64,000 nucleotides of DNA from Neoarius graeffei (lineage: Eukaryota; Chordata; Actinopteri; Siluriformes; Ariidae), in NCBI RefSeq assembly GCF_027579695.1, contig NC_083587.1, forward strand, positions 8,292,501-8,356,500, read 5' to 3'. The translations under genes were made by a program, and so were the position numbers. How positions within the stretch are numbered: position 1 is the first letter of the stretch; every line of letters starts with the position of its first letter. The notes beneath the pieces were generated by a model. The model was given only the letters and a program-made list of their open reading frames with translations, did no database searches and was not told where the DNA came from. Below, piece after piece: positions 23,105 through 34,463 of the stretch.

Positions 23105-23281
23105 CTTGTCCACTCCCCCATCCCCATCCCCCCCTTTCTCTCTCTCTATCCTATACCTCTCTCTCTCTTTCTCTCTCTCTCTGCCTCAAACACAATCCAC
23201 TCTCTCTGCAACTCTCTCTCTCTGTCTGCCTCAAACACTCTCCACTCTCTCTGCAACTCTCTCTCTTTCTCTCTCTCTCTC
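22957..23281. repeat. CT-rich minisatellite, right arm
   Basis: Inverse of the left arm: CTGCCTCAAACAC and CCACTCTCTCTGCAAC units between CT runs. It is longer than the left arm. The outer limit, CTCTCTCCATGCACTTG, is where similarity to the left arm stops. Confidence 0.8.
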
Positions 23282-23464
23282 CATGCACTTGTGTTCTTCT
23301 ATGTAATTCCACAGTGTGGAGACAAATAAAGGAGACAAGGCTAGTATTCCAGTGTGTTTTGGCACCCATAAATATATAGGTGAAAGTGTTTTTTTCAGTA
23401 TGGAGAGAGAGTTTCAGTGGGGAGAGGAGAGAATTCCAGTGTGTTTCGGCCTGAACGGCTTCTC
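23282..23464. other. No gene; short repeats
   Basis: Two copies of TTCCAGTGTGTTT(T/C)GGC at about 23349 and 23434 are the only structure seen. Confidence 0.4.
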
Positions 23465-23800
23465 ATATTTGTAATATTATTTATACCACTACTGCCTAGA
23501 AAGTGTCAGACACTCAGTGTATGAAGTAAAATAAAACTGGTTAGAGCCAACTGACGGTTTAAAAAAAAAAGAACAAACTCCGACGACCGGCAGAGAGAGG
23601 GAGTGTGTGTGTGTGTGTGTGTGGGGGGGGGGGGGCTTAATTTGTAATACTTATACCACTACTACCTTTATTTTTACATGAATTACAGCAAGAAAGTGTC
23701 AGACACTCAATGCGTGAAGTCAAAAAAGCTGTTTTTAACCGATGGTTAAAAAAAGAAAAAAAAATCTCCGACAGGCAGAGACGCAACGCAAGTTGCTTTC
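23465..23800 (+). repeat. Duplicated block of about 165 bp upstream of LINE ORF1
   Basis: Both halves (23465-23630 and 23635-23800) contain TTATACCACTACT, AGAAAGTGTCAGACACTCA and a GACNGGCAGAGA word. The position directly before ORF1 fits tandem 5' UTR monomers of a LINE, though an unrelated repeat is possible. Confidence 0.5.
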
Positions 23801-24000
23801 TACTAAGCACCACGTCTGAACGAACCCACGTTTACCAGAACTCTACTGGTTATAAGTAAGTACAAACTGAAATATAAACAAACTTGAAGCTGAAGAAACC
23901 CGAAACGTTAACAGAAAAGAGCCGCGAACCTGAGTGACAGACAGCAAGCTGTTCTCTGTGTGAGTGAGCAGAGCGGTGTGTGTAGGGGAGGGGCGCTGTG

Positions 24001-25000
24001 ATGCTGTGTGAGGATTTTCATTCAGTCCGAGCACAGATATTGACTCGTATTACTCGTATAATACTCGTACTCGGCAAAAGTGCTTTATCTGTACCGGATA
24101 CTCGTTTCAGCCGAGTGTCTGACTCAACTCCAACGTTTAGTCATTCTTCCTCCGTCACTAGTGATAGCTTTATTTGTGATAAGTGCAGATTAGTTAGCTC
24201 TCTGACGGAGAAGATTACAGTGCTAGAAGGGCGTGTCCAGGCTTTAGAGAAGGTCAGTGAGTGTGAGAACAGTGTAGTTTCTGTAGGGGAAAGTCTGGAT
24301 GCCCTAGGTCGAGTTAGTAATCCCCCAACTCCGGCATTAGAGCCCTTACAGCGGGGGCGAATGGGTGACGACTCAGTGGCATAAGCATTGAGCCAAAGCT
24401 ACAGCTGAGGCTCGCCCACTGGAGCACCACTCCTCTCCGCGTCACGTGTCGAACAGGTTTGCTCTCTTTAGTGACGCACCCACTGAGAAACCTGAAAGAG
24501 CTCTGGTTATATGGGACTCTATCATGCGGCACGTGAAATTAGCTCAGCCTTTAGGGGCACCAGCAGCTTTAGTCACGTGTATACCGGGAGCCAGGGTGCT
24601 GGACATAGCAGGTAATCTTAGGGTCCTAGGCAAGCACAGGTTCTCAAAGATAGTTATCCATGCAGGAACTAATGATATATGCCTTCATCAGTCTGAGGTT
24701 ACTAAGAGTAACTTTGTAGAGGTGTTTAAATTAGCGAAGGCGATATCTGATGCTGTAGTATGCTCTGCCCCCATCCCAATGCGGCGTGGCGATGTAGCTT
24801 ACAGCAGGTTATGGTCGCTGAACTGCTGGCTGTCCAGGTGGTGCTCTGAAAACAGTGTGGGCTTTATAGATAATTGGGCTAATTTTGAGGGCACTGCTGG
24901 CCTGTTAGGGCGGGACGGTATCCATCCCACTCGGGAAGGTGCTGCTCTCATTTCCTGCAGCATAGGTCATAGTCTCAGGACAGGCCTAGTTAATTTCTGA
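24001..25000 (+). pseudogene. LINE ORF1: coiled coil plus SGNH esterase
   Basis: 24001-24384 holds a Cys pair (CDKC) and a leucine-rich coiled coil (LTEKITVLEGRVQALEKV). 24446-25000 is an SGNH-hydrolase domain: VIWDSIMRHVKLA (block I, usually GDS), HAGTNDICL (block III) and DGIHPT (block V with Asp and His). The two parts are out of frame around 24365 and a TGA lies near 24404. In block I the conserved Gly before Asp-Ser is Trp. Esterase ORF1 proteins are known from fish L2/CR1 elements such as ZfL2; the role is thought to be in RNP or membrane interaction. Confidence 0.82.
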
Positions 25001-25119
25001 CAATCCAGAGCCAAGGCAAGGGAGGAGATGAACAGGCTAAACTGATTGTCTGCTAGTCATCACTCAGGGTCCACTACATTGAGACTGTGTCTGTTCCCCG
25101 GGCTAAACAAAAAGGTAGA

Positions 25120-28045
25120 AATATTCAGAGAGTTTGTTCCAGTAACCTAATCAATATAAAATTAGATCATATTGACTGTACAGCTGCTGCTCGCACCTTT
25201 GATTTAAAGGTGGGGCTATTATATATTAGATCTCTTACATCTAAAAGCACTAATGGTTAATGAACTCATTACTGATCAGGAGTTTAATGTACTTTGTTTA
25301 ACTGAAACATGGATTAAGCCAAATGAATATATAACATTAAATGAAGCGAATCCTCCTGGATACAGTTATATACACCAGCCTCGTCTAACTGGCAGAGGAG
25401 GAGGCGTCGTGGTTATTTATAATGATTATCTAGGTGTAACACAAAAACCTGGTTATAAATTTAATACATTTGAAGTTCTTCATACTCATATAATGTATGT
25501 AGCCTCGAAAAATAAGTCTACCCAGTTAATTCCTTTGCTTATTATTTACAGGCCCCCGGGGCCATATTCTGAGTTTCTTTCTGAATTTGCAGATTTTATC
25601 TCAGATCTGGTTATTTCCTTAGACAAAGCTTTAGTTGTCGGAGATTTTAATATTCACTTCGATAACACAGAAGACCCTTTAAAAACAGCGTTTGTATCCA
25701 TTTTAGGTTCAGTAGGGATTAATCAGAATGTCATAAGACCGACCCATAATGGTGGTCACACCCTTGATCTAATACTAACATTCAGGTTAAACAGACAATA
25801 TAGTCATACTTCCACAGTCTGAAGTTATCTCAGATCATTATCTCATCTCATTCAAACTATGTCTGAGTAATAATATATGCACCTCACCACACTACTGTAT
25901 TAAACGTACATTCGCGTCAACTACCGCACATAGCTTTATAAATGTTCTCCCAGAGTTATCAACTTTGACTGGGTCACTGTCAGTCCCTGCGGAACTTGAT
26001 CAGGCAATTGAATGCTTAGAGTTAACATTCTACCATACCTTAGATAATATAGCTCCTCTTAAAAAGAAAATGGTCAGAGACAAAAAATTAGCACCCTGGT
26101 ATAATGATGACACTCGCACATTAAAACAGACCACTCGAAAATTGGAACATAAATGGCGTCAAACAAAATTGGTAGTGTTCAAATTAGCGTGGAAGGAGAG
26201 CTTCCTGAAGTATAGAAAAGCTCTTAGTGCTGCGAGATCAACATACTGTATCTCTCCTCCCTAATAGAAGATAACAAAAATAATCCTAGATTCCTATTTA
26301 ATACTGTTGCAAAATTAACCCGGAATAAGTCCACTATAGACACATGCACACCTGCAGTATATAATAGTCACAATTTCATGATATATATTTTTTAATGACA
26401 AAATTGAGAATATCCGACAAAAAATTCAAACTACTAATTTAAGGTCAGACAATGTAAGTGACCCTGTAGTTAACAATATAACTGTATCAGATCATCAATT
26501 AGAATGTTTTACTCCCCTTAAAGAAACTGAATTACTTTCATTGATCTCGGCATCAAAAGCCTCAGCTTGCATACTCGATCCCTTACCTACACGTCTATTC
26601 AAACAGATAATACCTGAAGTAATTGAACTGCTTCTAAAAATAATAAATTCTTCTCTTACGATTGGCTATGTACCCAAATCCTTTAAACTAGCAGTTATCA
26701 AACCCCTGGTTAAAAACCTGACCTTGATCCCTGTCAGCTGTCCAATTATAGGCCAACATCAAACCTCCCCTTTATCTCGAAGATCCTTGAAAAAGCTGTG
26801 GCACAGCAGTTATGCTCATATTTACATAGGAATAACATCCATGAAATGTATCAGTCAGGATTTAGACCTAATCATAGCACAGAGACAGCTTTGGTTAAAG
26901 TAGTAAATGGCCTACTGTTGGCGTCTGATCAGGGCTGTGTCTCGCTGCTTGTGTTGCTTGACCTTAATGCAGCATTTTATATCATTGATCATTCCATTCT
27001 TCTGGATAGACTAGAAAATGTTGTGGGAGTTAAGGGAACGACCCTCTCCTGGCTCAGCTATTATTTAATTGATCGTTATCAGTATGTTGATATAAATGGT
27101 GATAATTCTAAACGTACTGAAGTAAAGTTCGGTGTTCCACAAGGTTCTGTCTTGGGTCCACTGCTTTTTTCTTTATATATGTTCCCTCTGGGTAATATTA
27201 TTCGTAAACATTGTATTAGTTTCCACTGTTATGCTGATGACACACAGTTGTATGTTTCTGCAAAACCTGATGAGATTCACCAGCTTTATAGAATTGAGGA
27301 ATGTGTTAAGGACGTTAGACACTGGATGCTTATTAATTTCCTTCTGCTTAACTCTGACAAAACTGAAGTACTTGTACTAGGACCACATACAGCTAGAAGT
27401 AAGTTTTCTGATTACACAGTGACTCTGGATGGCCTTTCTGTTTCTTTGCGTGCAGCAGTAAAAGACCTTGGGGTGATTATCGACCCCAGTCATTCATTCA
27501 AAACTCACATTACCCAGATAGCTTTCTTTCATCTCAGAAATATTGCTAAGATAAGAAATTTAATGTCATTATATGATGTGGAAAAACTAGTTCATGCTTT
27601 TGTTACCTCCAGGTTGGATTATTGTAATGCCTTACTGTCTGGATGTTCCAATAAGTGCATAATCAAGCTCCAGTGAGTTCAAAATGCAGCTGCAAGAGTC
27701 CTTACTAGAACTAGAAAATATGACCACATCATGCCTGTCTTATGCACACTGTATTAGCTCCCAATCAAATTCCGTATTGATTATAAAATACTACTATTGA
27801 CCTTTAAAGCACTAAATGGTCTTGCACCACAGTACCTAAGTGAACTTCTGCTCCTTTATGACCCACCACGCCTTTTTGGATCAAAAGGTGCAGGCTATCT
27901 GCTGGTACCTCATACAGTGAAGGCTACATCAGGGGGCGGAGCCTTTTCTTACAAAGCCCCACGGTTATGGAACAGCCTTCCAAGTAATGTTTGGGAATCA
28001 GACACAGTCTCAGCATTTAAGTCTAGGCTGAAAACATATGTTTAG
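25120..28045 (+). pseudogene. LINE ORF2 (APE endonuclease and RT), broken
   Basis: Endonuclease at 25253-25800: CLTETWIKPNEY, RGGGVVVIYN, VVGDFNIHF. The SDH block follows out of frame near 25835. RT at 26541-27676: [42 protein letters not shown] (motif A, with Tyr for the usual Asp after AAF), [16 protein letters not shown] and [12 protein letters not shown]. The C-terminal part with FKALNGLAPQYLSELL runs to 28045. Four or more frame changes or stops separate these blocks. Confidence 0.85.
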
Positions 28046-29477
28046 TCAAGCCTTTTGTTAATAGTGTTTATGAGGTAAAGGTGTAGATCTGGAGGGTCCT
28101 CAGACAGAATGTTTTGGTAAACTGGGATGTATGGATGCTGTCAGTCCCCCACTCGCTTGCTCACTCAAGTTTGCTGACGGTGTAGTGGCTGGCTGCTTTA
28201 TGTCCCAGGGCTCCCTCATGCCTGTGTTACCTTCTGGCTCTCCCCTTTTAGTTATGCTGTTATAGTTAGTTGCCGGAGTCCCTGCTTGTACTCAGTGCAA
28301 TATGTATACTGTTCCTACGTATTCAGGTGACATTGGGCATACCTAACAACCTGTGTTTTCTCTCCCTCCCCTCCCCTCCCCCCCCCAAATCTGTCCCTCT
28401 GAGTTACATGGAGTCAACAGGAAATCTTTTGGTGGAGAGGGTGGAGACCTCGACTGGGTCTCATAGCCTTCAGGGAATCGGCCGTCAGACATTCTGTCGC
28501 ATGTCCCAGACCCGGTGAAATGTAACTGAATTGTCTTGGCCAGCCCTAAGGGCCCCATCTGCATCTGCCTGCACTCACTCTGATCTATAATTCCAACTGT
28601 CTCATTGCTGAGGAGTGTACACCCATCACCCAATCAAGCATCCAGCCAGAGCAGGTCATAATATTTTTTAACATGCCATTGTTGTATTATGCCTGATGTC
28701 AGGACTCTCGTCTCTGCGAGCCTACCACACAGACTTAATACTTGTGTTATTTTTAGACATAGACACCTGTTGCCTACACTTATTCAGGTGACATTGGGCA
28801 TACCTAACAACCTGTGTTTTCTCTCCCTCTCTCCCCCCCCAAATCTGTCCCTCTGAGTTACATGTTGGTCCTGGGATCGAGATGCTGAACCTCTTCTGCT
28901 CGTCTGACCTGCTTGATCCATCCTGGTGCCCTGGGTCTGGTTGGAGTCTCATCCCATCGCTCCTGTGGAGGATGGCCCCATGAGGACAGTTGAAAGTCAC
29001 ACTTGGAGGACACTCTGGACTCTTACAGTAATGCTTTTATGGCTGAGGACTACAGTTGACTTGCTAACTTTAGGACTGCAGTTGTCATGAACAGTTTTGC
29101 ACTCAAGTTTCCATCAATGAAGAGTTTCTAACATCAACGAAACTGACGTCATGTTAAAACTGTTAATATTATAGTTATGCTGTCGTTGCCCAAATGAGGA
29201 TGGGTTCCCTTTTGAATCTGGTTCCTCTCGAGGTTTCTTCATGTCATCTGAGGGAGTTTTTCCTTGCCACCGTTGCCACAGGCTTGGTCATTGGGGATAG
29301 ATTAGGGATAAAATTAGCTCATGTTTTAAGTCGTTCAAATTCTGTAAAGCTGCTTTGCGACAATGTTTATTGTTAAAAGCTCTATACAAATAAACTTGAC
29401 TTGACTATTATGATATAAACAATTCCAGTTTTGATTATTTATTAATGAACAACACATTGCACTTTTTTTTGTCTCAT

Positions 29478-29657
29478 TAACTTACATTCGAGGCATTTAG
29501 CAGACACTCGTATCCAGAGTGGCAGACAACATACCCAGAGCAGCCTGGTGTTAGGTGCCTTACTCAAGAGCACTTCAGCCATTCCTGTTGGTGCAGGAAA
29601 TTGAACCACCAGCCTTTTGATCCCAAAGCTGCTTCTCTAATCATTCGGCCACAGCTT
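29478..29657 (-). mobile_element. tRNA-derived SINE-like repeat
   Basis: On the minus strand a tRNA-like head has an A-box-like TGGCCGAATGATTAGAG and B-box-like GGTGGTTCAATTTCC. It ends in ACGAGTGTCTGCTAAATGCC, the tail word of common fish SINEs. Confidence 0.65.
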
Positions 29658-30738
29658 CCCCCATGGCCTAAAAGATTCGAGAGAAATGGTTACTTCAGGA
29701 GAAAGAGAAAAATGAGAAGCTGGTAAGGGAATGATTGAAGCTACAGCTGAAAGATTTCAAAAGGTGTATCCTAAACTATGGTGCCCACTATCCGGAATGC
29801 AAGGTGCCATGAAGTAGTTGCCCATTCTCTATTGTTAACATCCATTGCCCAACATGATTACGAGCTAACAGGATATTTGTAATATAACATCCATAACTTG
29901 AAAATGTCACATTCTGAAGACCAGTTTTCCGAAAGTAATTCATTCCAAAAATAACAAATATTTTCAAATTGATACTTTGGCTGTTCAGTCAAGTCTCTTA
30001 AATGGTACACATGTAATTCTTTCTGCACTTGTCTTTGAAATTCACAGAGTTTGTAGAAAACCTGTAATCTCCCATAGACTTATATCTGTTTGATGTTACA
30101 TCTATAATGCAAAAAAAGTGATGTATTTTTAGGATGTCCATAATGATATGAATTTTGAGGATTTATCTGTATTCATTAAAAGTTATGGAGATTAATCCAC
30201 TAATGCTGAACTTGTCTAAGCTCTGAAGCACTTTGTTTTCCAATATGAGTGGAAATATCACATCTACGACACTGAAAACACCCCAGAATGTAAAACTGGA
30301 AAACTTTCAATTGTGAAACTGACGTTACCAACTGTACAACATCCAAATGTCATTGTTTGTTGATTTTTTTCTTGACATTTATATGACTAAATATGTACAG
30401 AGCCCATCAAGGGACGTGTGAAAAAAGTGGAAAGTTTCTCATGTTCACGGTATACAGGGTGAATTATTTACAATTGTATTTAAAGTTGCATTTTCTCACA
30501 CACCAGTCTGCATATTCCAAAAGGAATCTCTTGTCTTGTAAAGGCTCAAAGGTCAAACAAATGCTCAAAATGTTCAGTAAATCACACAGTAAATAACAGA
30601 CAGGACATCTACAGTATAACCAATTCCTGAACAGAATCTGAAAATGGTCATTGATGGAACTCTTGAATTGTTGGTGTTGCCTGTATTTCACATCATTGCC
30701 CAAGGCAGCATATAAATACAATTAAACAAAAGTGAACT
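29658..30738. other. No recognised gene
   Basis: AT-rich. Repeated words such as AACATCCATAACTTG recall the GTTATGGATGTGAC motif of the element at 38231-39042, but I cannot show homology. Confidence 0.4.
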
Positions 30739-30998
30739 ATTGAAAGATGGACACATCACCAGGTCATTGTAGGGCTGACACAGAGACAAACAACCATTCA
30801 CACTCACAAGCAATTTAGAGCCATGAATTAATGTAACCTACATTTCTTTGGACTGTGGGGGAAACAAGAGCACCCTGAGAAAACCCACACAGACACTGGG
30901 AGAACATGCAAACTCCACACAGAAAGACCCTCACCAGGCTTGAACCCAGGACCTTCTTGCTGCAAAGTAATAGGGCTAACCACTACACCACCATAGCA
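30739..30998 (-). mobile_element. tRNA-derived SINE-like repeat
   Basis: On the minus strand the head TGGTGGTGTAGTGGTTAGC (A box) and GTCCTGGGTTCAAGCC (B box) is followed by the body word ACAGTCCAAAGAAATG. This is a very common fish repeat. A piece of its far end lies at 54672-54745. Confidence 0.7.
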
Positions 30999-31144
30999 AA
31001 TGCAATCATGATGAAATAAAAAATTCACTTTTCTCATGACACCAGGCCAAACGTGGTCCTGTTCATCCCATGCCACATCTAGCAGCTGAGTTTCTGTCAG
31101 AGTGAGGGTGTACTCTGCCCGTGGAGTGTCGTGATCATTTAGTG

Positions 31145-32571
31145 CAGCGGTATTCAATTAAAAGTCACTGAGGTCCAGTTATTAAATTTTGTCCAAGTAG
31201 AAGGTCCGAACCGAAGTCCAGCTTGTGTCTTATAGCCTTCCCCTATGTCCACATTTTCATATGGTTTCAACAATATTTACTGTTAATTTCCAATGCAAGA
31301 AATGAACTGAGTGCACAACTATCTCTTTAACCATAAATAAAAGTAGTCCCAGGAAAATAAATTCAAGGCCTTTATTTCAGATTAAAGAAAACAGAAACCT
31401 CAGAATAAAATAAATAAAAAAGTGCAAACAGAGTGGAATAACTCCTTTTTCTCTTAAATTAAAGAGGTCCCAACCTGAAGAATTGAAGGCCTACACTTCA
31501 AGTAAAAAAGTCAACTCAGAAAACATTAACTAAAAAGTGCAAACAGAGCATTGACTTAACATTTTCTCTTCTTTGTTCTTAAAATAAGGAGCTCCCAGCC
31601 TAAAAAAATGAGGGCCTACTTTTCAAGAAAAAAAAAGTCCACATCTTCAGAAAACAAGTGGCTTTTGGGGGGGGGGAAATGCAAACAGAACATTTTTCTT
31701 TGAACTTTTCTCTTTTAACTCTTCTTTTACTCTTCTTAATGAGAAAAACGAGCATGTGGCTGACCTGCCAGTAATTTAAATCTTGGTTGGAATGGAGTTA
31801 GTGCCATTCTCATGCAGATATGTAGGTGTTCATTGTTGAGCCTAGAATGGTACTTGGTTTTGACAATGTTCATAGTGGAAAAAGCTGACTCACAGCTGTA
31901 AGTTGATCCAAACATAGTCAAGGTGTGGAGTGCTACTTTGATTAGACCAGGGAACACACTCCAATGTGTTTATGTTGCCCCAAAATCCACGCTACTTTTA
32001 AGGAACATTCGTTTGCACGTTGCTGGGCTGTAAATGTATGTGTGATGAGTCGGGTAGACCTGTCATACTGTGCTTGCAGTTCGGTTATTTTGCGTGCCCT
32101 CAGCTCGGACTTCAGGGGATAACTTTGCTCGAAAGGGCTGTGCTTCGTTTCGTAGTGGCGCTTCATGTTGCCGCTTTTAATTAATGCCACGTTTTCGGAG
32201 CATATGAGGCACACTGGTTTTGAACTGCTCGCCGGAAAAATGAACATGTATTTCTCCGTCCATTCATACAACGATTTTTCTTGTCTACTTTCCGCCGCCT
32301 TTTGGAGCAAGCCATGTTGTCTCGGTCGGTTGTCTCTGAACTTAACTCTCTTTCTCTCTGCTTGTTGCTCTGCTGTGGCGCGCTGGGTAAACTAATGATT
32401 TTATTGGCTCAACTGAGTGACGCTATTGTCGTATTAACTGGAGTAGCAGCGCCTGCTGTCAATAGCCACGACCGTCCAAAATAATGCTTCATGAAAATTA
32501 CTTAATCTCGTGAATTTATCATTGGTCACGGGTCCGGATCCGGACCGAGGTCCGCCATTTGGTGATGCCTG
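31145..32571 (-). mobile_element. hAT transposon, internally deleted
   Basis: Exact 8-bp duplication ATTTAGTG on both sides (31137-31144 and 32572-32579); the ends are CAGCGGTATTC and GGTGATGCCTG. It is 1.43 kb and keeps only both tips of the transposase. It interrupts a SINE-like repeat whose tRNA-like head continues at 32572. Confidence 0.9.
31736..32310 (-). pseudogene. hAT transposase remnant (GTF2IRD2/ZBED type)
   Basis: 32310-31942 carries the N-terminus: EWTEKYMFIFPASSSKPVC, a BED-like finger CLICSENVALIKSGNMKRHY.TKH and the RARKITELQAQYD stretch. 31957-31736 carries the C-terminal dimerisation region: FGSTYSCESAFSTMN, KTKYHSRLNNEHLH. The whole central RNase-H-like catalytic part is missing, so the protein cannot be a transposase. 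The text is close to the family that gave rise to GTF2IRD2-like and SCAND3/ZBED host genes. Confidence 0.85.
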
Positions 32572-32885
32572 ATTTAGTGGTTAGTATTATGTATTGTGGT
32601 CACAACAGCCCCAGTTTGAATCTATATCACAGCACTGCTTCTTCCATGTCACTCTTGAATAATGGATCAGTGGAAAATATGGGTGGAGAAAGAGCGTTCG
32701 CCCATCAAGTGGGCAGTCCTCACTCTCCCATACTATCTGCTCGGACACCTGTTCACCCTCTGTTCTGACCAGTGGGACCAACGTGTGGCTCCCTCTGGGT
32801 ATTGCCCTTCAGCACTTTAAATCTGAGGTGGTCCACAGGCCAGGGGCTGCATATGGTGGTGGTGGATTACCTCTCCTGCCAGAAG
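32572..32885 (+). mobile_element. SINE-like repeat, copy 1
   Basis: Begins ATTTAGTGGTTAGTATTATG with a B-box-like CAGTTTGAATC, then a body with AAGTGGGCAGTCCTCACTCT and TCTGACCAGTGGGACCA. About 85% identical by eye to 48955-49250. Confidence 0.65.
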
Positions 32886-33627
32886 GGGTGAGTGAGAAGT
32901 TTTATATATAAAATTGTGGCTGTTGAAGTTAACACAATAATGTGTTTATGCAAATTCCTTTTAATACCACAAATTTTTTCCATGTGATTAATGCCTGCAT
33001 GTTCTGTGCCCCTCCCTCATAGTTTAGGAAATCAGGAAGTGACAGAGAGTGAGCAATGTAGTGAGTGGCTGGTCAGTGTAAGTCGTGATAAAGTGCACTT
33101 ATGTACAGAATCAACTTATATTGTTGCATTCTGACAGTTTACATAAAATGTGTGTATTTTTTAATATGCTTTTGATGGCCCAGAGGGGAGAAAAGATGTG
33201 TTAAGGCCCAGCTGTGTGTGTGCGTCTAAGTGTACATGCTACATGCTGTAGTGAGAGAGTGTGTTTTATTCTGAGAAATTTGTGAGTTTTGTAAAAGTGT
33301 TTATAAATGCAGTTTTTGCTCATGAATGTTCCATATATTAACCAGTGAGTGATTGCATTTTGCTTGAAACCATCTTTATGAGCTGTGTGGCTTAACTAAT
33401 GTTACGGGTTTTGGATATGAATATGGGTTTTGTATTTTTATTTTCTTGATTTAAAGATTGGCAATACTTTTTTCCAGAATCCATATCACATAGTTTGTTT
33501 AGTTTATTTTATTGCATATTTTGAGGCTGGAAGTTAAGGACAGAACTCGAGGAAAATATGAGATTGTTTTGTTCACAATGAATTGTGCTAAACTCTCAGA
33601 ACTATAAAGTTAACCCCAGTATCTGTG
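32886..33627. other. No recognised gene
   Basis: AT-rich sequence without a convincing exon or repeat. Confidence 0.4.
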
Positions 33628-33713
33628 GGAGAGGTGGCTGAGAGGTTAAGGTAATGGACTGCTGATCAGTTGCGCTTTGCGTGCATGCGTGCGTTTGAAT
33701 CCTACCCTTGTTG
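33628..33713 (+). tRNA. tRNA-Ser(GCT)-like, probably a pseudogene
   Basis: GGTGGCTGAGAGGTTAAGG matches the D-arm of tRNA-Ser, ATGGACTGCTGATC the anticodon arm with GCT, and GTTTGAATCC the T-arm, in the right spacing including a variable arm. The acceptor stem and the 3' half of the anticodon stem do not pair well, so it is a pseudogene or a SINE head. Confidence 0.55.
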
Positions 33714-33839
33714 CAAGGTGAATCCTGAAGAGGCTGTGCATGACTCCTCATGTTTGAACAACACAATAGAACACTCAAGCAAATCTGTCTATTTAACAAT
33801 AGGAGCATTTATTTGATTTTTTTTTTATTCGAGTCCAGT

Positions 33840-34310
33840 ACTTGAGTGCACTTGAATTTCATTGTATGTTTTCTGTACATTGACAAAGAATCTTATTTTG
33901 TATACACAGGATGTCAATCTTTCTCTTCTCCATCAAATTAGCCAGTTCTCTTCCAATACCAGTCATTGCGCCAACATTTCAATTTCCAATTCCACTCTCC
34001 TGCCTTTTCTATTCTCACATTTTTTCCAAATTCGCCTTCCACCTCTCTTTCTCCTCCTTTCCCCACCAGAAGCATCATTTCCACTGGTACCCTGCTGGGA
34101 AACAGTTTCAGTGGCGGTCTTGTTAAACCAGGCCTCGACCGATCCAGGATGAAAGCCCTCGTCATCTTCCGCATAGTTGATTTGGCATGAGTTTTATGCC
34201 AGATATCCTTCCTGACACAACCCTCCTCATTTCTCTGGGCTTGGGACTGGCGCTAAGAATACACTGGTTTGTGCACCTCAGTGGCTGGATTGATTGCTGC
34301 TTGAACATAA
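33840..34310. repeat. Dispersed repeat fragment
   Basis: The stretch TTTTATGCCAGATATCCTT, CCTGACACAACCCTCC, GGGCTTGGGACTGGC (about 34190-34255) is a very common fish interspersed repeat. The part before it is pyrimidine-rich and has no clear gene. Confidence 0.55.
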
Positions 34311-34324
34311 ATTGAATTAAATGT

Positions 34325-34463
34325 CGTTCTTTGATAATTTGAATTACTTTAAGAATAATGACAAAAATTTGAATTACTTCCTGATTCTACCACACTTGTT
34401 TGAATTACTTCCTGGTTATTTGACACTAATTTGAATTACTTTGTAATTCAGTGACTTGAATTC
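34325..34463. repeat. AT-rich 31-bp satellite, left block
   Basis: Four or more units of about 30-32 bp, each with TTTGAATTACTT followed by a variable half. The order of the units is repeated at 36385-36525. Confidence 0.75.

Larger units (their letters stand above)
1675..23281. mobile_element. Two-gene DNA transposon (HECT + integrase-like), interrupted by a Tx1 LINE
   Basis: Both ends carry the same parts in inverted order: a GA-rich minisatellite arm, then three tandem 21-bp iterons (13659-13721 and 22894-22956). Between them lie two convergent genes, a HECT E3 ligase (+) and an HTH plus rve-type DDE integrase (-), with stops 480 bp apart. This is the architecture of an autonomous DNA transposon. 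The Tx1 LINE at 1727-13493 split the left arm. Excluding that LINE the element is about 9.8 kb. The DDE protein is of the integrase-like kind grouped near Ginger/IS3EU/retroviral-type integrases; which superfamily I cannot settle. I see no polymerase, capsid or envelope gene. The exact outer ends and target duplication are unresolved because the arms are low-complexity. Alternative: two host multigene-family members that happen to lie between related repeats. Confidence 0.6.
23801..29405 (+). mobile_element. L2/CR1-group LINE, copy 1
   Basis: ORF1 (24001-25000), ORF2 (about 25120-28045) and a long 3' UTR ending in CTATACAAATAAACTTGACT. It is close to full length. The 3' tail (TTGAC)2 and the esterase ORF1 are typical of fish L2/CR1-type elements. 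A second, 5'-truncated copy of the same family is at 36643-40680 and an old remnant at 55741-57300. The 3' UTR contains a partial repeat of its own block (28321-28410 against 28785-28862). Confidence 0.85.

Noticed and set aside
13494-23281. The integrase gene as part of a Polinton or retroelement
   Set aside because: No polymerase, capsid, protease or LTR is seen nearby; the gene has its own HTH and intron and lies between iterons.
23069-23369. Ser/Leu-rich frames in the right arm
   Set aside because: Same low-complexity minisatellite as on the left side.
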